A DNA stretch of 64,000 nucleotides. Origin: Arthrobacter sp. C2 (lineage in GTDB: Bacteria; Actinomycetota; Actinomycetes; Actinomycetales; Micrococcaceae). Each line of letters begins with the position of its first letter. The stretch's first letter is position 1. Of this stretch, positions 26,899-36,324 are shown in pieces. A program made the position numbers and the translations under genes. The notes under the pieces are model-generated. The model worked only from the letters and a program-made list of their open reading frames with translations. It was not told where the DNA came from and did not search any database. The stretch spans positions 496,001 to 560,000 of the forward strand of contig CP042428.1 in assembly GCA_024207135.1 (NCBI GenBank), written 5' to 3'.

Positions 26899-29800
26899 AT
26901 GGCACTGAATCGCGACGAATCAAAGGCAGCGATGGGCCAGGGCCCCAAGGGCCGCACCCGCACCACCCGCCCACCGCGCGGAAACTTCAACGAACCCTCG
27001 CCGCCGCCACCGCGCCGGGCCATGACCCTGGCAGAGCTCAACGACGCAGCAGCCGCACCGACCAGGAAGGTGCGCGCGAACGTTTCACCGCGCGCCGCCA
27101 CCGCCCGCCGTGGTTCGGCCCCCCGCAACGCCCCGGCCCGCCAGGGCAGCGACGCGACCGTTGAATCGGTCGTTGCGGCGGCCACCGGCCAGGCACCGGC
27201 CCAGGCGCCTGCCGCCGAAACGGTGAAGGCCCCGGCCCGCCGCGGCCCGCGCCGCGCCACCTCCGGGGTCACCTCCCCGGGCACCACGGCCGTCGAGCCG
27301 GACACCGTCATCGAGGCCCCCGCGGCGCAGGCCGCCGCCGAGGCCAAGACCGAACCCATGCTCGAAAAGGCCGAAGCCGCCGCCGAGGAAGCAGCGGCGC
27401 CCAAGGCCGCCGCCAAGCGCCCGGCCCGCGGACGCAGCCGCAAGGCCACCTCCCCTGCCACCGGCACGGAAGAAGCAGCCTCCGTCGAAGCGGTCGAGGC
27501 ACCTGCCGCCATCGAGCCCGCAGCCGAAGCCACCGAGGAACCGGCGCAGGATGCCGAGCCAGCCAAGACCGCACGGCGCCGCCCGGCCCGCGGCGGACGC
27601 GGCACCCGCGCCACCCAGGACACCGAATCCCAGGACGCCCCGGCCCGGTCCGCAGCCGAAGCCCCGGAGGGCGAAGTCGACGCGGCCGAGGAGGCAACCG
27701 CCGAACTCGAGCCGGTCGCCGTCACCGACCCGTTCGCCATCCCCGAATCCGCACTCTCGCTGATCTTCCAGGCACCGACCCTCCCGGCCGCCGCAGAGGC
27801 TGCCGGCGACGAAGACGAGGACGAGGACGAGGGCCACGCCGGCAACGGCCGCCGCTCCCGCCACGATTCCGACGACGAGCACGGGGACGAGTCGGGCGTC
27901 GTCTCCCGCCGACGCCGTCGCCGCCGCCGCGGCGAGGCCGACCTCGAGCTGACCGGCGGCTCGGAGAACGACCCGCCGAACACCATCACCCGGGTCCGCG
28001 CCCCGCGCGCCACCCTGGAACCCGTCGTTTCCAACAAGGTCACCGCCGTGCGCGGTTCCACCCGCCTGGAAGCCAAGCGCCAGCGCCGCCGCGATTCACG
28101 CGAATCCGGCCGCCGCCGCCAGGTCATCACCGAGGCCGAGTTCCTGGCCCGCCGCGAATCCGTCGACCGCCAGATGATCGTGCGCCAGCGCGAGGACCGC
28201 ATCCAGATCGGCGTCCTCGAGGACGGCATCCTGGCCGAGCACTTCGTCTCCAAGACCCAGCAGGACTCCCTGATCGGCAACGTCTACGTCGGCAAGGTGC
28301 AGAACGTGCTCCCGTCGATGGAGGCAGCCTTCGTCGACATCGGACGCGGACGCAACGCCGTGCTCTACGCCGGCGAGGTCAACTGGGACGTCGCGGGCCT
28401 GGACGGCCAGCCGCGCCGCATCGAGCACGCCTTGAAATCCGGGGACACCGTGCTGGTACAGGTCACCAAGGACCCGGTCGGCCACAAGGGCGCCCGCCTG
28501 ACCAGCCAGATCTCCCTGCCGGGCCGCTACCTGGTGTACGTGCCGGGCGGCTCGATGACGGGCATCTCGCGCAAGCTCCCGGACGTGGAGCGCAACCGCC
28601 TGAAGAAGATCCTCAAGGACCACCTGCCGGAGAACGCGGGCGTCATCGTGCGCACCGCCGCCGAGGGCGCCTCCGAGGAAGAGTTGATGAACGACATCAA
28701 CCGCCTGCGCGCCCAGTGGGAAGGCATCGAGGCCGCCTCGACGTCCACCAAGACGCTGGCACCGGAACTGCTCTACGGCGAGCCGGATTTGACCATCAAG
28801 GTGGTCCGCGACGTCTTCAACGAGGACTTCACCAAGCTGATCGTCTCCGGCGACGAGGCCTGGGACACCATCGAGGCCTACGTGACCTACGTGGCCCCGG
28901 ACCTGGTCTCGCGCCTGGAAAAGTGGGAGTCCGACGAGGACATCTTCGGCCACTACCGCCTCGACGAGCAGATCCACAAGGCCCTGGACCGCAAGGTCTT
29001 CCTGCCTTCGGGCGGCTCGCTGGTCATCGACCGCACCGAGGCCATGACCGTGGTCGACGTGAACACCGGCAAGTACACCGGTTCGGGCGGCAACCTCGAG
29101 GAAACCGTCACCAAGAACAACCTGGAGGCGGCCGAAGAGGTCGTGCGCCAGCTGCGCCTGCGTGACATCGGCGGCATCATCGTCATCGACTTCATCGACA
29201 TGGTGCTCGAGTCCAACCGCGACCTGGTGCTCCGCCGCTTGGTCGAGTGCCTGGGCCGCGACCGCACCAAGCACCAGGTTGCCGAGGTCACCAGCCTTGG
29301 ACTGGTGCAGATGACGCGCAAGCGCATGGGCACCGGTTTGCTGGAAGTCTTCGGCGAGAACTGCGAGGCCTGCAACGGCCGCGGCGTGATCACCCACGAC
29401 GAGCCCGTTGAGCACCGCCGTTCCTTCAACTCGGCCGGCGAGCCGCACGGCTCGAGCAACCGCGCCGCCGAGAAGCCCTCGCGTGCCGAGCGCCGACGCC
29501 GCAACCGCGGCTCGGACGAGCCCCACACCGAGCAGGCAACCGCCGCGACCCCGGTAGAGGCCAAGGAGCCGGAGGACGCCGCCAAGGCCGACGCCGCACG
29601 CACGGCCTTTGCCAACATCGCCGCCGCGGCACACGCAGCGCACGAGCACGAGGAAGCCGAGTCCTCGGACGAGGGCGCCACGCTGACCGTGGCGGGGGAG
29701 TCCGTGACGGTTCCCGCCGCACGACGCAACCGCCGTGCCGGCTCCGCCGCCGCAGCCGCCCCGTCGCTGACGCTGGAGAACCTGGAAGCAGCGCTTCCGG

Positions 29801-30273
29801 ACCACTCCCCGGCCGCCGAGCCGGCCGAGGCCTCCGACGCAGCGGACGAGGACGAGTCGGGCAATGCACGCCCGGCCCGCACCCGGACCCGCCGCAAGGC
29901 CCGCGCCAAGGCAACCGAACCGGCAACCGCCGATCCGGCCGCCGAGGCGCCTGCAGCAGCTGCTGCACCGGTCATCTCCGGTGTTGCCGGCCAGGCCTCG
30001 GACGACGCCCCCGTGGCGGAGCCTGCGGCAGCGGCAACCAAAAAGACTTCGGGCCTCGAGCCGGTGGCGCGCGTCAAGCGCAGCCGCCGTGCCACGAGCC
30101 CGCAGGGTGGATCCGACGCCGCAGTTTCTGTGGCATCGGACACGCTTGCGGCATCGGGTACATCCCATGTTGCTTCGCTCGCTGACCAAACCAAGGCCGA
30201 AAAGCCGCTAAACGCCGCGAATGCGCCGATTATGCTGGGTGTCGGGGTACCGGTCAACGAGTTGAAAGAGTAG
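26899..30273 (+). CDS. rne: Ribonuclease E/G family endoribonuclease
   Basis: A 1124-aa RNase E. The first 400 residues are a low-complexity Ala/Pro/Arg/Glu-rich extension. The catalytic core follows (S1-like region near 430-480). Metal-binding Asp720 lies in DVNTG and Asp764 in DFIDM, and the Zn-link Cys822/Cys825 is in CEACNGRG. A second disordered basic/acidic tail (about 840-1124) probably recruits degradosome partners. The core between two disordered arms is the actinobacterial layout. The ATG at 26899 is chosen for the GAGGAG upstream. It initiates mRNA decay and takes part in rRNA and tRNA processing. Confidence 0.93.
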   Translation: MALNRDESKAAMGQGPKGRTRTTRPPRGNFNEPSPPPPRRAMTLAELNDAAAAPTRKVRANVSPRAATARRGSAPRNAPARQGSDATVESVVAAATGQAPAQAPAAETVKAPARRGPRRATSGVTSPGTTAVEPDTVIEAPAAQAAAEAKTEPMLEKAEAAAEEAAAPKAAAKRPARGRSRKATSPATGTEEAASVEAVEAPAAIEPAAEATEEPAQDAEPAKTARRRPARGGRGTRATQDTESQDAPARSAAEAPEGEVDAAEEATAELEPVAVTDPFAIPESALSLIFQAPTLPAAAEAAGDEDEDEDEGHAGNGRRSRHDSDDEHGDESGVVSRRRRRRRRGEADLELTGGSENDPPNTITRVRAPRATLEPVVSNKVTAVRGSTRLEAKRQRRRDSRESGRRRQVITEAEFLARRESVDRQMIVRQREDRIQIGVLEDGILAEHFVSKTQQDSLIGNVYVGKVQNVLPSMEAAFVDIGRGRNAVLYAGEVNWDVAGLDGQPRRIEHALKSGDTVLVQVTKDPVGHKGARLTSQISLPGRYLVYVPGGSMTGISRKLPDVERNRLKKILKDHLPENAGVIVRTAAEGASEEELMNDINRLRAQWEGIEAASTSTKTLAPELLYGEPDLTIKVVRDVFNEDFTKLIVSGDEAWDTIEAYVTYVAPDLVSRLEKWESDEDIFGHYRLDEQIHKALDRKVFLPSGGSLVIDRTEAMTVVDVNTGKYTGSGGNLEETVTKNNLEAAEEVVRQLRLRDIGGIIVIDFIDMVLESNRDLVLRRLVECLGRDRTKHQVAEVTSLGLVQMTRKRMGTGLLEVFGENCEACNGRGVITHDEPVEHRRSFNSAGEPHGSSNRAAEKPSRAERRRRNRGSDEPHTEQATAATPVEAKEPEDAAKADAARTAFANIAAAAHAAHEHEEAESSDEGATLTVAGESVTVPAARRNRRAGSAAAAAPSLTLENLEAALPDHSPAAEPAEASDAADEDESGNARPARTRTRRKARAKATEPATADPAAEAPAAAAAPVISGVAGQASDDAPVAEPAAAATKKTSGLEPVARVKRSRRATSPQGGSDAAVSVASDTLAASGTSHVASLADQTKAEKPLNAANAPIMLGVGVPVNELKE

Positions 30274-30305
30274 GGGTCTTGACGACTCGCGGGGTCAGGC
30301 TGTAT

Positions 30306-30335
30306 TTGCCCCCGCAGCGCTTTTTAGCGTAGTCT
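30306..30335 (+). promoter_or_regulatory. Candidate promoter for rplU-rpmA
   Basis: TTGCCC (30306-30311), an 18-bp spacer and TAGTCT (30330-30335) form a plausible sigma-A promoter. It would give a leader of about 125 nt before rplU. A weak GCGGGG/CCCCGC stem (30289-30315) followed by TTTTT overlaps it and may end the rne transcript. Confidence 0.45.
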
Positions 30336-30467
30336 AGATCCTCGGTGCGAACGCCAGCTATCGGATTCTTCCGCTCGGCGTGCCAGCACAGCGCAATCCC
30401 CAGGCTCGTTTTGGGGTAGTGATGCGCAGCAAGACATATTGAACGTCGAGTAGAAGTGAGTACCCAC

Positions 30468-30776
30468 GTGGTGTACGCAATTGTCCGCGCTGGCGGCCGC
30501 CAGGAAAAGGTTTCTGTTGGAGACCTCGTTACCCTTGACCGCCTGAAGGCTGCCCCCGGCGCCTCCATTGAACTGCCGGCCCTGTTGCTGGTTGACGGCG
30601 AGAAGGTAACTTCGGCTGCCGACGAGCTGGCCAAGGTTACGGTGACCGCTGAGGTCGTTGAGAATCTTCGCGGCCAGAAGATTGTCATTCAGAAGTACAA
30701 GAACAAGACCGGTTACAAGAAGCGCCAGGGTTTCCGCGCTTCGTTGACCAAGGTCAAGGTCACCTCGATCGCTTAA
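30468..30776 (+). CDS. rplU: 50S ribosomal protein L21
   Basis: A 102-aa protein starting [15 protein letters not shown] if GTG 30468 is used. GTG 30456 would add four residues. The family C-terminus with [17 protein letters not shown] is complete. L21 binds 23S rRNA in the large subunit. Codons are less extreme in GC than in neighbours (GTT, GCT and AAG are common), as expected of a highly expressed gene. It is followed by rpmA after 48 bp. Confidence 0.96.
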   Translation: MVYAIVRAGGRQEKVSVGDLVTLDRLKAAPGASIELPALLLVDGEKVTSAADELAKVTVTAEVVENLRGQKIVIQKYKNKTGYKKRQGFRASLTKVKVTSIA

Positions 30777-30824
30777 TTGCGGTTGTTTCCAAGAATTCTC
30801 ATTACCTGAAGGTAGGCACATTCA

Positions 30825-31079
30825 ATGGCAAGTAAGAAGGGCGCGAGTTCCACTCGCAACGGTCGCGACTCCAACCCCCAGTACCTGGGCGTCAAGCGCT
30901 TCGGTGGTCAGGTTGTTTCCGCCGGTGAAATCATCGTTCGCCAGCGCGGCACCCGCTTCCACCCGGGCGCCGGCGTGGGAATCGGCAAGGACGACACCCT
31001 GTTCGCACTGGAAGCCGGAGCTGTCGAATTCGGCACTCGCCGCGGCCGTAAAGTCGTGAACATCGTTACCGCTGGCTAA
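30825..31079 (+). CDS. rpmA: 50S ribosomal protein L27
   Basis: An 84-aa protein beginning [16 protein letters not shown] and containing the conserved LGVKRFGGQ and GTRFHPG motifs. The N-terminus reaches the peptidyl-transferase centre. It lacks the cleavable extension found in Firmicutes. The last base of the stop is followed 29 bp later by a terminator that separates the ribosomal pair from obg. Confidence 0.97.
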   Translation: MASKKGASSTRNGRDSNPQYLGVKRFGGQVVSAGEIIVRQRGTRFHPGAGVGIGKDDTLFALEAGAVEFGTRRGRKVVNIVTAG

Positions 31080-31108
31080 CTAAGCGCGTAACCGCATTCA
31101 TTACACTG

Positions 31109-31147
31109 TAGAGGGTGGGCCGCACGGCTCACCCTCTATGTGTTTTT
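31109..31147 (+). terminator. Rho-independent terminator after rpmA
   Basis: A 13-bp stem (31109-31121 with 31126-31138, one G-T wobble), a GCAC loop and a following TGTGTTTTT make a clear terminator. obg then needs its own promoter or read-through. Confidence 0.9.
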
Positions 31148-31229
31148 CCAAAACCCCTGTGTTTTGCCGCCTCCCGCCCCCGGGAGCAGCGCGCGGAACG
31201 CCACCCTTTTTTGCTAGGAGCTTTCAACC

Positions 31230-32801
31230 GTGGCAGCCTTCATCGACCGAGTGGTCCTCCATGTCTCCGGTGGTACCGGTGGGCACGGCTGTGTCTCCAT
31301 CAAACGCGAAAAGTTCAAGCCCCTGGGCGGGCCCGACGGCGGAAGCGGCGGCAACGGCGGAGACGTGATCCTGCGAGTCGACGCCCAGACCACCACGCTG
31401 CTGTCCTACCACCACTCGCCGCACCGCCACGCCGGAAACGGCGAGGGCGGCAAGGGAGACCTGCGCCCCGGCAAGAACGGCGAGACCCTCATCCTTCCGG
31501 TGCCCGAGGGCACCGTGGTCAAGACCCGTGACGGCGAGATCCTGGCCGACCTGATCGGCGACGGAACCGAATACATCATTGCCGCCGGCGGCCTGGGCGG
31601 CTTGGGCAACGCAGGCCTGTCCAGCCAGCGCCGCAAGGCCCCCGGATTCGCGCTGCTGGGCACCCCCGGCGCCTCCGCCGAGGTCGTCCTGGAACTCAAG
31701 TCCGTCGCCGACGTCGCCCTGGTGGGCTACCCCTCGGCCGGAAAGTCCTCGCTGATCGCCGCGCTGTCCGCCGCGCGCCCCAAGATCGCCGACTACCCCT
31801 TCACCACGCTGGTCCCGAACCTCGGAGTCGTCCAGGCCGGAGAGACCCGCTACACCGTGGCCGACGTCCCGGGCCTGATCCCCGGGGCCTCCGAGGGCCG
31901 CGGCCTGGGCCTGGAGTTCCTGCGCCACGTCGAGCGCTGCGCCGCCCTGGTGCACGTGCTTGACTGCGGCGCACTGGAAGCGGACCGCGACCCGGTCTCC
32001 GACCTGGACATCATCCAGGCCGAACTCGACGCCTACGAGGTCGACTCCTCGTTCGCCGGCGCCGACGGCCAGATCATCCCGTTGAACGAACGCCCGCGTC
32101 TGATCGCCCTGAACAAGGTCGACATGCCCGACGGACGCGACATGGCCGGATTCGTGCGCCCTGAACTGGAGAAGCGCGGCTACCGCGTCTTCGAGGTCTC
32201 CGCGATGACCCGCGAGGGCCTGCGCGAGTTGTCCTTCGCGATGGCCGAACTGGTCACCGAGGCACGCGCCAAGATCGAGGCCGCACCGCTGCCGGTTCCC
32301 GTCGAGGTGCTGCGTCCGCGCGGCACCAAGGCCAGCCGGGCAGGGTTCGTCATCCGCAAGGAAGAGCGCAACCTCGAGCCGCTCTACCGCGTCATCGGCG
32401 AAAAGCCCGAGCGCTGGATCATGCAGACCGACTTCCGCAACGACGAGGCCGTGGGCTACCTGGCCGACCGCCTGGCCAAGCTGGGCGTCGAAAACCAGCT
32501 GTACAAGCTCGGTGCCAAGCCCGGGGATGCGGTGGTCATCGGCTCCGAGGTCGACGCCGTGGTCTTCGACTGGGAGCCGACCATGGCCGCAGGCGCCGAG
32601 CTTCTGGGCTCGCGCCGTGGACAGGACGAGCGCCTGGCAGAGTACGGTGCACGCCCCTCGCGCGACGAGAAGAAGGCGGTGCACGAGGCGCGCAAGGGCG
32701 CCAAGGCCGCCGCCCGCGAAGACCTGGAAGCCGAGCGCAAGGCCGGAATCTGGACGGAGTCGGTCAACTACAAGCACCAGCTACCCAAGTCCGGGGAGTA
32801 A
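31230..32801 (+). CDS. obgE: GTPase Obg/CgtA
   Basis: A 523-aa essential GTPase in ribosome assembly and growth control. It has the glycine-rich OBG fold (1-160, with [10 protein letters not shown]), then the G domain with G1 GYPSAGKSS near 164-172, DVPGL (G3) and NKVD (G4), and the actinobacterial C-terminal OCT domain (about 340-430). A charged tail follows. It starts at GTG 31230 with TAGGAG upstream. proB follows after 10 bp. Confidence 0.95.
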   Translation: MAAFIDRVVLHVSGGTGGHGCVSIKREKFKPLGGPDGGSGGNGGDVILRVDAQTTTLLSYHHSPHRHAGNGEGGKGDLRPGKNGETLILPVPEGTVVKTRDGEILADLIGDGTEYIIAAGGLGGLGNAGLSSQRRKAPGFALLGTPGASAEVVLELKSVADVALVGYPSAGKSSLIAALSAARPKIADYPFTTLVPNLGVVQAGETRYTVADVPGLIPGASEGRGLGLEFLRHVERCAALVHVLDCGALEADRDPVSDLDIIQAELDAYEVDSSFAGADGQIIPLNERPRLIALNKVDMPDGRDMAGFVRPELEKRGYRVFEVSAMTREGLRELSFAMAELVTEARAKIEAAPLPVPVEVLRPRGTKASRAGFVIRKEERNLEPLYRVIGEKPERWIMQTDFRNDEAVGYLADRLAKLGVENQLYKLGAKPGDAVVIGSEVDAVVFDWEPTMAAGAELLGSRRGQDERLAEYGARPSRDEKKAVHEARKGAKAAAREDLEAERKAGIWTESVNYKHQLPKSGE

Positions 32802-32811
32802 CCGAGAAACC

Positions 32812-33951
32812 GTGCGCGCCACACACCAGCCCTCGGGCATCACTCAACGCCAGGACCTGCCCCGCGCCTCGCGCATCGTGGTCAAGGTCGGTTCCTCGTC
32901 CCTGACCACGCTGGCCGGAGGCATCTCCGAGGAGGCCCTCAGCTCGCTGGTGGACCGCCTCGCGGCGGTCAACACCGCCGGGACCGAGCTGATCCTGGTT
33001 TCCTCCGGTGCCATCGCCGCCGGCCTGGCGCCCCTTGACCTGGGGCGCCGGCCGCGCGACCTGGCCACGCAGCAGGCTGCGGCCTCGGTGGGGCAGGGCC
33101 TGCTGATGGCAAAGTACACCCAGGCGTTTTCCGCCCACGGGATCACGGTCGGCCAGGTCCTGCTGACCGCCGACGACCTGATCCGCCGCCAGCAATACGC
33201 CAACGCGTTCCGCGCATTGAACCGGTTGCTGGCCCTGGGCGTGGTGCCGATCGTGAACGAAAACGACACCGTGGCCACCCACGAGATCCGCTTCGGGGAC
33301 AACGACCGGCTCGCGGCCCTGGTGGCGCACCTGGTCAAGGCCGACGCGCTGCTGCTGCTCTCGGACATCGACGCGGTCTACGACGCCCCGCCGAACGCCG
33401 GGGGAGTGCGCGTGCCGTCGATCGAGCGCGCGGAGGACCTTGAGGCGTTGCGCATCGGGTCCACCGGATCCGCGGGACTGGGCACCGGGGGCATGGCCAC
33501 CAAGGTCGAGGCCGCCACCATGAGCGCCGAATCGGGCATCCCGACCCTGGTCACCTCCACCGCCAACGCCGCCGCGGCGCTGGCCGGGCACGACGTGGGA
33601 ACCTGGTTCTCCGCCCGCGGCGGGCGGCGTTCCACCCGGATGCTGTGGTTGGCGCACCTGGCCACCACCCAGGGCCGGCTGCTGCTGGACCCGGGCGCGG
33701 TGCGCGCCGTGGCCTCCGGGGTCGCCTCGCTGCTGCCGGCCGGGATCACCGGGATCAACGGCTCCTTCGAGGCCGGGGACGCGGTGGAGATCACCGACGG
33801 CTCCGGACTGGTCATTGCCCGCGGCCTGGTCAACTTCTCGTCGGCGGAACTGCCGAAGATGCTCGGGCGCTCCACGCACGAGCTCGGCGAGGACCTGGGC
33901 AGCTCCTACGAACGCGCCGTGGTTCACGTCGACGACCTAGTCGTGGTCTAG
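32812..33951 (+). CDS. proB: Glutamate 5-kinase
   Basis: A 379-aa enzyme, the first step of proline synthesis from glutamate. It has an amino-acid kinase domain (IVVKVGSSSLTT, IVNENDTV, GTGGMATKVEAA) and a C-terminal PUA domain from about 285. The start GTG 32812 gives VRATHQPSG and lies 10 bp after the obg stop. GTG is preferred because the kinase core starts about 20 residues in and no ATG is near. It works with ProA downstream and is feedback-inhibited by proline in relatives. Confidence 0.94.
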   Translation: MRATHQPSGITQRQDLPRASRIVVKVGSSSLTTLAGGISEEALSSLVDRLAAVNTAGTELILVSSGAIAAGLAPLDLGRRPRDLATQQAAASVGQGLLMAKYTQAFSAHGITVGQVLLTADDLIRRQQYANAFRALNRLLALGVVPIVNENDTVATHEIRFGDNDRLAALVAHLVKADALLLLSDIDAVYDAPPNAGGVRVPSIERAEDLEALRIGSTGSAGLGTGGMATKVEAATMSAESGIPTLVTSTANAAAALAGHDVGTWFSARGGRRSTRMLWLAHLATTQGRLLLDPGAVRAVASGVASLLPAGITGINGSFEAGDAVEITDGSGLVIARGLVNFSSAELPKMLGRSTHELGEDLGSSYERAVVHVDDLVVV

Positions 33952-33965
33952 CAGCGCAGCCGCTA

Positions 33966-34006
33966 CCGAAGCCCGTCCCCGTGCTTAACATGGGGGCGGG
34001 CTTCGG
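33966..34006 (+). terminator. Long hairpin between proB and proA
   Basis: A 15-bp stem with one wobble (33966-33980 with 33992-34006) and an 11-nt loop, with no T-run after it. It could be a partial terminator or a processing site that sets the ProB:ProA ratio. proA starts 25 bp later. Confidence 0.5.
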
Positions 34007-34031
34007 CGCATCCACCGTAGAATAAGGGATT

Positions 34032-35351
34032 ATGAGCCAGAACATTGATGCAGCCTTGACCCTGACCGATGCCGCCCAGGACTCCGGCGGGCCCGAGGCC
34101 GCCACCCTCGCCGTGGCCAGGCTGGCCGACCGCGCCCGCGCCGCCTCGCGCGTGCTGGCCCGGGCGGACCGCAACTGGAAGGACCGGGCGCTGCTGGCCA
34201 TCGCAGCCTCGCTGGATTCCAACCGCAAGGCCGTGATCAAGGCCAACGCCAAGGACATCGAGGCCGGGCGCGCCAACGGCACCACCGAGGCGCTGCTGGA
34301 CCGGCTGCGGCTGAACGACGCGCGCGTCGACGCGCTGATCGCCGCCCTGGAGGAACTGGCCGGGCTGCCGGACCCGGTGGGCACCGTGCTGCGCGGCCAG
34401 ACCCTGCCCAACGGCCTGCGGCTGCGCCAGGTGCACGTGCCCATGGGCGTCATCGGCGCCATCTACGAGGCCCGCCCCAACGTCACCGTCGACATCGCCG
34501 GGCTGGCGCTGAAGAGCGGAAACGCCGTGCTGCTGCGCGGGGGAAGCGCCGCCGCGCACTCCAACGAGGCGCTGCTGGCCCTGATCCGCGACGCCCTGGA
34601 AACGGTGGGGCTGCCCGCCGACGCCGTGGCCTCGGTCGATCCCTGGGGCCGCGACGGCGCCGACGCGATGATGGGCGCACGCGGCAAGATCGACGTGCTG
34701 ATCCCGCGCGGCGGGCGCGAGCTGATCCAGCGCGTGGTCACCACCGCCAGCGTCCCGGTCATCGAGACCGGTGAGGGCAACGTGCACATCTACCTCGACG
34801 AGTCAGCCGATGCCGCCATGGCCGCCCCGATCCTGCTCAATGCCAAGACCCAGCGCCCCTCGGTGTGCAACACCGTCGAGACCCTGCTTCTCAACGCAAA
34901 GGCCGCCGCGGCCCCCGAGGTGCTTGCCGCGCTGGCCAAGGCCGGGGTGCGCCTGCACGTCGATGCCCGCGCCAAGGCGCTGGCCGGTGGAATCCCGACC
35001 ATCGACGCCGTCGAGGAGGACTGGGACACCGAATACATGGACCTGGACCTGGCCGTGGCCGTGGTTGATGACCTGGATGGTGCGATCAAGCACATCCGTG
35101 CGCACAGCACCGGTCACACCGAGGCGATCCTGACCAACAACCTTGCCCATGCCGAGCGCTTCATCGCCGAGGTCGACTCGGCCGCGGTGATCGTCAACGC
35201 CTCCACCCGGTTCACCGATGGCGGGCAGCTGGGACTGGGTGCCGAGGTCGGCATTTCGACGCAGAAGATGCACGCCCGCGGTCCCATGGGCCTGCGCGAG
35301 CTGACCACGACCAAGTGGATTGTGCAAGGCGATGGGCATGTTCGTTCGTAG
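34032..35351 (+). CDS. proA: Gamma-glutamyl phosphate reductase
   Basis: A 439-aa NADPH-dependent aldehyde-dehydrogenase-fold enzyme that reduces glutamyl phosphate to glutamate semialdehyde. The catalytic Cys279 is in QRPSVCNTVETLL. GVIGAIYEARPNVT and MGLRELTTTKW are typical ProA motifs. AAGGGA lies before ATG 34032. It follows proB, with a hairpin between the two genes. The length is close to the family norm. Confidence 0.95.
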   Translation: MSQNIDAALTLTDAAQDSGGPEAATLAVARLADRARAASRVLARADRNWKDRALLAIAASLDSNRKAVIKANAKDIEAGRANGTTEALLDRLRLNDARVDALIAALEELAGLPDPVGTVLRGQTLPNGLRLRQVHVPMGVIGAIYEARPNVTVDIAGLALKSGNAVLLRGGSAAAHSNEALLALIRDALETVGLPADAVASVDPWGRDGADAMMGARGKIDVLIPRGGRELIQRVVTTASVPVIETGEGNVHIYLDESADAAMAAPILLNAKTQRPSVCNTVETLLLNAKAAAAPEVLAALAKAGVRLHVDARAKALAGGIPTIDAVEEDWDTEYMDLDLAVAVVDDLDGAIKHIRAHSTGHTEAILTNNLAHAERFIAEVDSAAVIVNASTRFTDGGQLGLGAEVGISTQKMHARGPMGLRELTTTKWIVQGDGHVRS

Positions 35352-35456
35352 CCGCGTGCCAAGGTGGGTACGATAGAGGCTAACGAGACAAAATAGTTAC
35401 AACAACGTGCCGTGCGCGCCTACGCGGGTCCGGCACACATAGCAACCTGGAGAAAC

Positions 35457-35678
35457 ATGTTTACCCAGTCCCTGAACGCGGCGATCCTGGCTTCCGAGTC
35501 CACCGGTGGAATGACCACCCAGACCCAGGCGCTGCTTGTCGGCGGCGGAATCTTCCTGCTGTTCATGCTGATGCTGCTGATCACCATGTCCTACTCCAAC
35601 GTGGGCAACCGCCACCAGGTCAAGCCGGAACCCGAGGACACCCACCGTACGCACACCAACAAGCACGGCCATCACTAG
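35457..35678 (+). CDS. Small single-pass membrane protein
   Basis: A 73-aa protein with one strong transmembrane helix (about residues 23-45) and a polar, His-rich end ([11 protein letters not shown]). ATG 35457 with CTGGAG upstream is preferred over an ATG at 35412. It sits between proA and nadD, as small membrane ORFs often do in Arthrobacter relatives. The function is unknown. The nadD coding frame begins only about 45 bp after it. Confidence 0.65.
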   Translation: MFTQSLNAAILASESTGGMTTQTQALLVGGGIFLLFMLMLLITMSYSNVGNRHQVKPEPEDTHRTHTNKHGHH

Positions 35679-35724
35679 CCGTCTCGAGGCCGAACGTACG
35701 GACCGCCCATTTCGCCTCGGCGTC

Positions 35725-36312
35725 ATGGGCGGCACCTTCGATCCGATCCACCACGGGCACCTCGTGGCAGCCAGCGAAGTCGCCTCGGTCTTCGACCTTG
35801 ACGAAGTCGTGTTCGTGCCCACCGGGGAACCGTGGCAGAAGTCGGACCGCGACGTGGCCCCGGCCGAGCACCGCTACCTGATGACGGTGATCGCCACGGC
35901 GGCAAACCCCCGCTTCACGGTGAGCCGGGTGGACATCGACCGACCCGGCCCCACCTACACCATCGACACCCTGCGGGACCTGCGCGCACAGCGTCCGGAG
36001 GCGGAGCTGTTCTTCATCACCGGCGCTGACGCCATGGCGCAGATCATGGGGTGGAAGAACGCCGAGGAGCTGTGGCAGCTGGCGCATTTCGTGGGGGTCA
36101 CCAGGCCCGGCCACGAGTTGCCGGTGCTGGACCGCAACGACGTGTCGTTGATGGAGGTCCCGGCGATGGCGATTTCCTCCACGGATTGCCGTGAACGGGT
36201 GCGGACCGCGCATCCTGTCTGGTACCTGGTGCCAGACGGCGTGGTGCAGTACATCGCCAAGTACAAGCTGTACAACGACAAGAACAACGCAGTAAGCAAC
36301 GGCCAGGAATAG
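35725..36312 (+). CDS. nadD: Nicotinate-nucleotide adenylyltransferase
   Basis: A 195-aa enzyme making deamido-NAD from NaMN and ATP. The nucleotide-binding [11 protein letters not shown] motif begins at residue 3 and the C-terminal ISSTDCRER is present, with Cys in place of the usual Ile. NadD proteins normally start with a few residues such as RRLGV before MGGTFDP. Here the frame upstream reads RPFRLGV, but there is no ATG, GTG or TTG in frame nearby. ATG 35725 would trim the first beta strand, so a rare start codon further upstream is possible. Confidence 0.88.
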   Translation: MGGTFDPIHHGHLVAASEVASVFDLDEVVFVPTGEPWQKSDRDVAPAEHRYLMTVIATAANPRFTVSRVDIDRPGPTYTIDTLRDLRAQRPEAELFFITGADAMAQIMGWKNAEELWQLAHFVGVTRPGHELPVLDRNDVSLMEVPAMAISSTDCRERVRTAHPVWYLVPDGVVQYIAKYKLYNDKNNAVSNGQE

Positions 36313-36324
36313 AGACGGCCGGGA

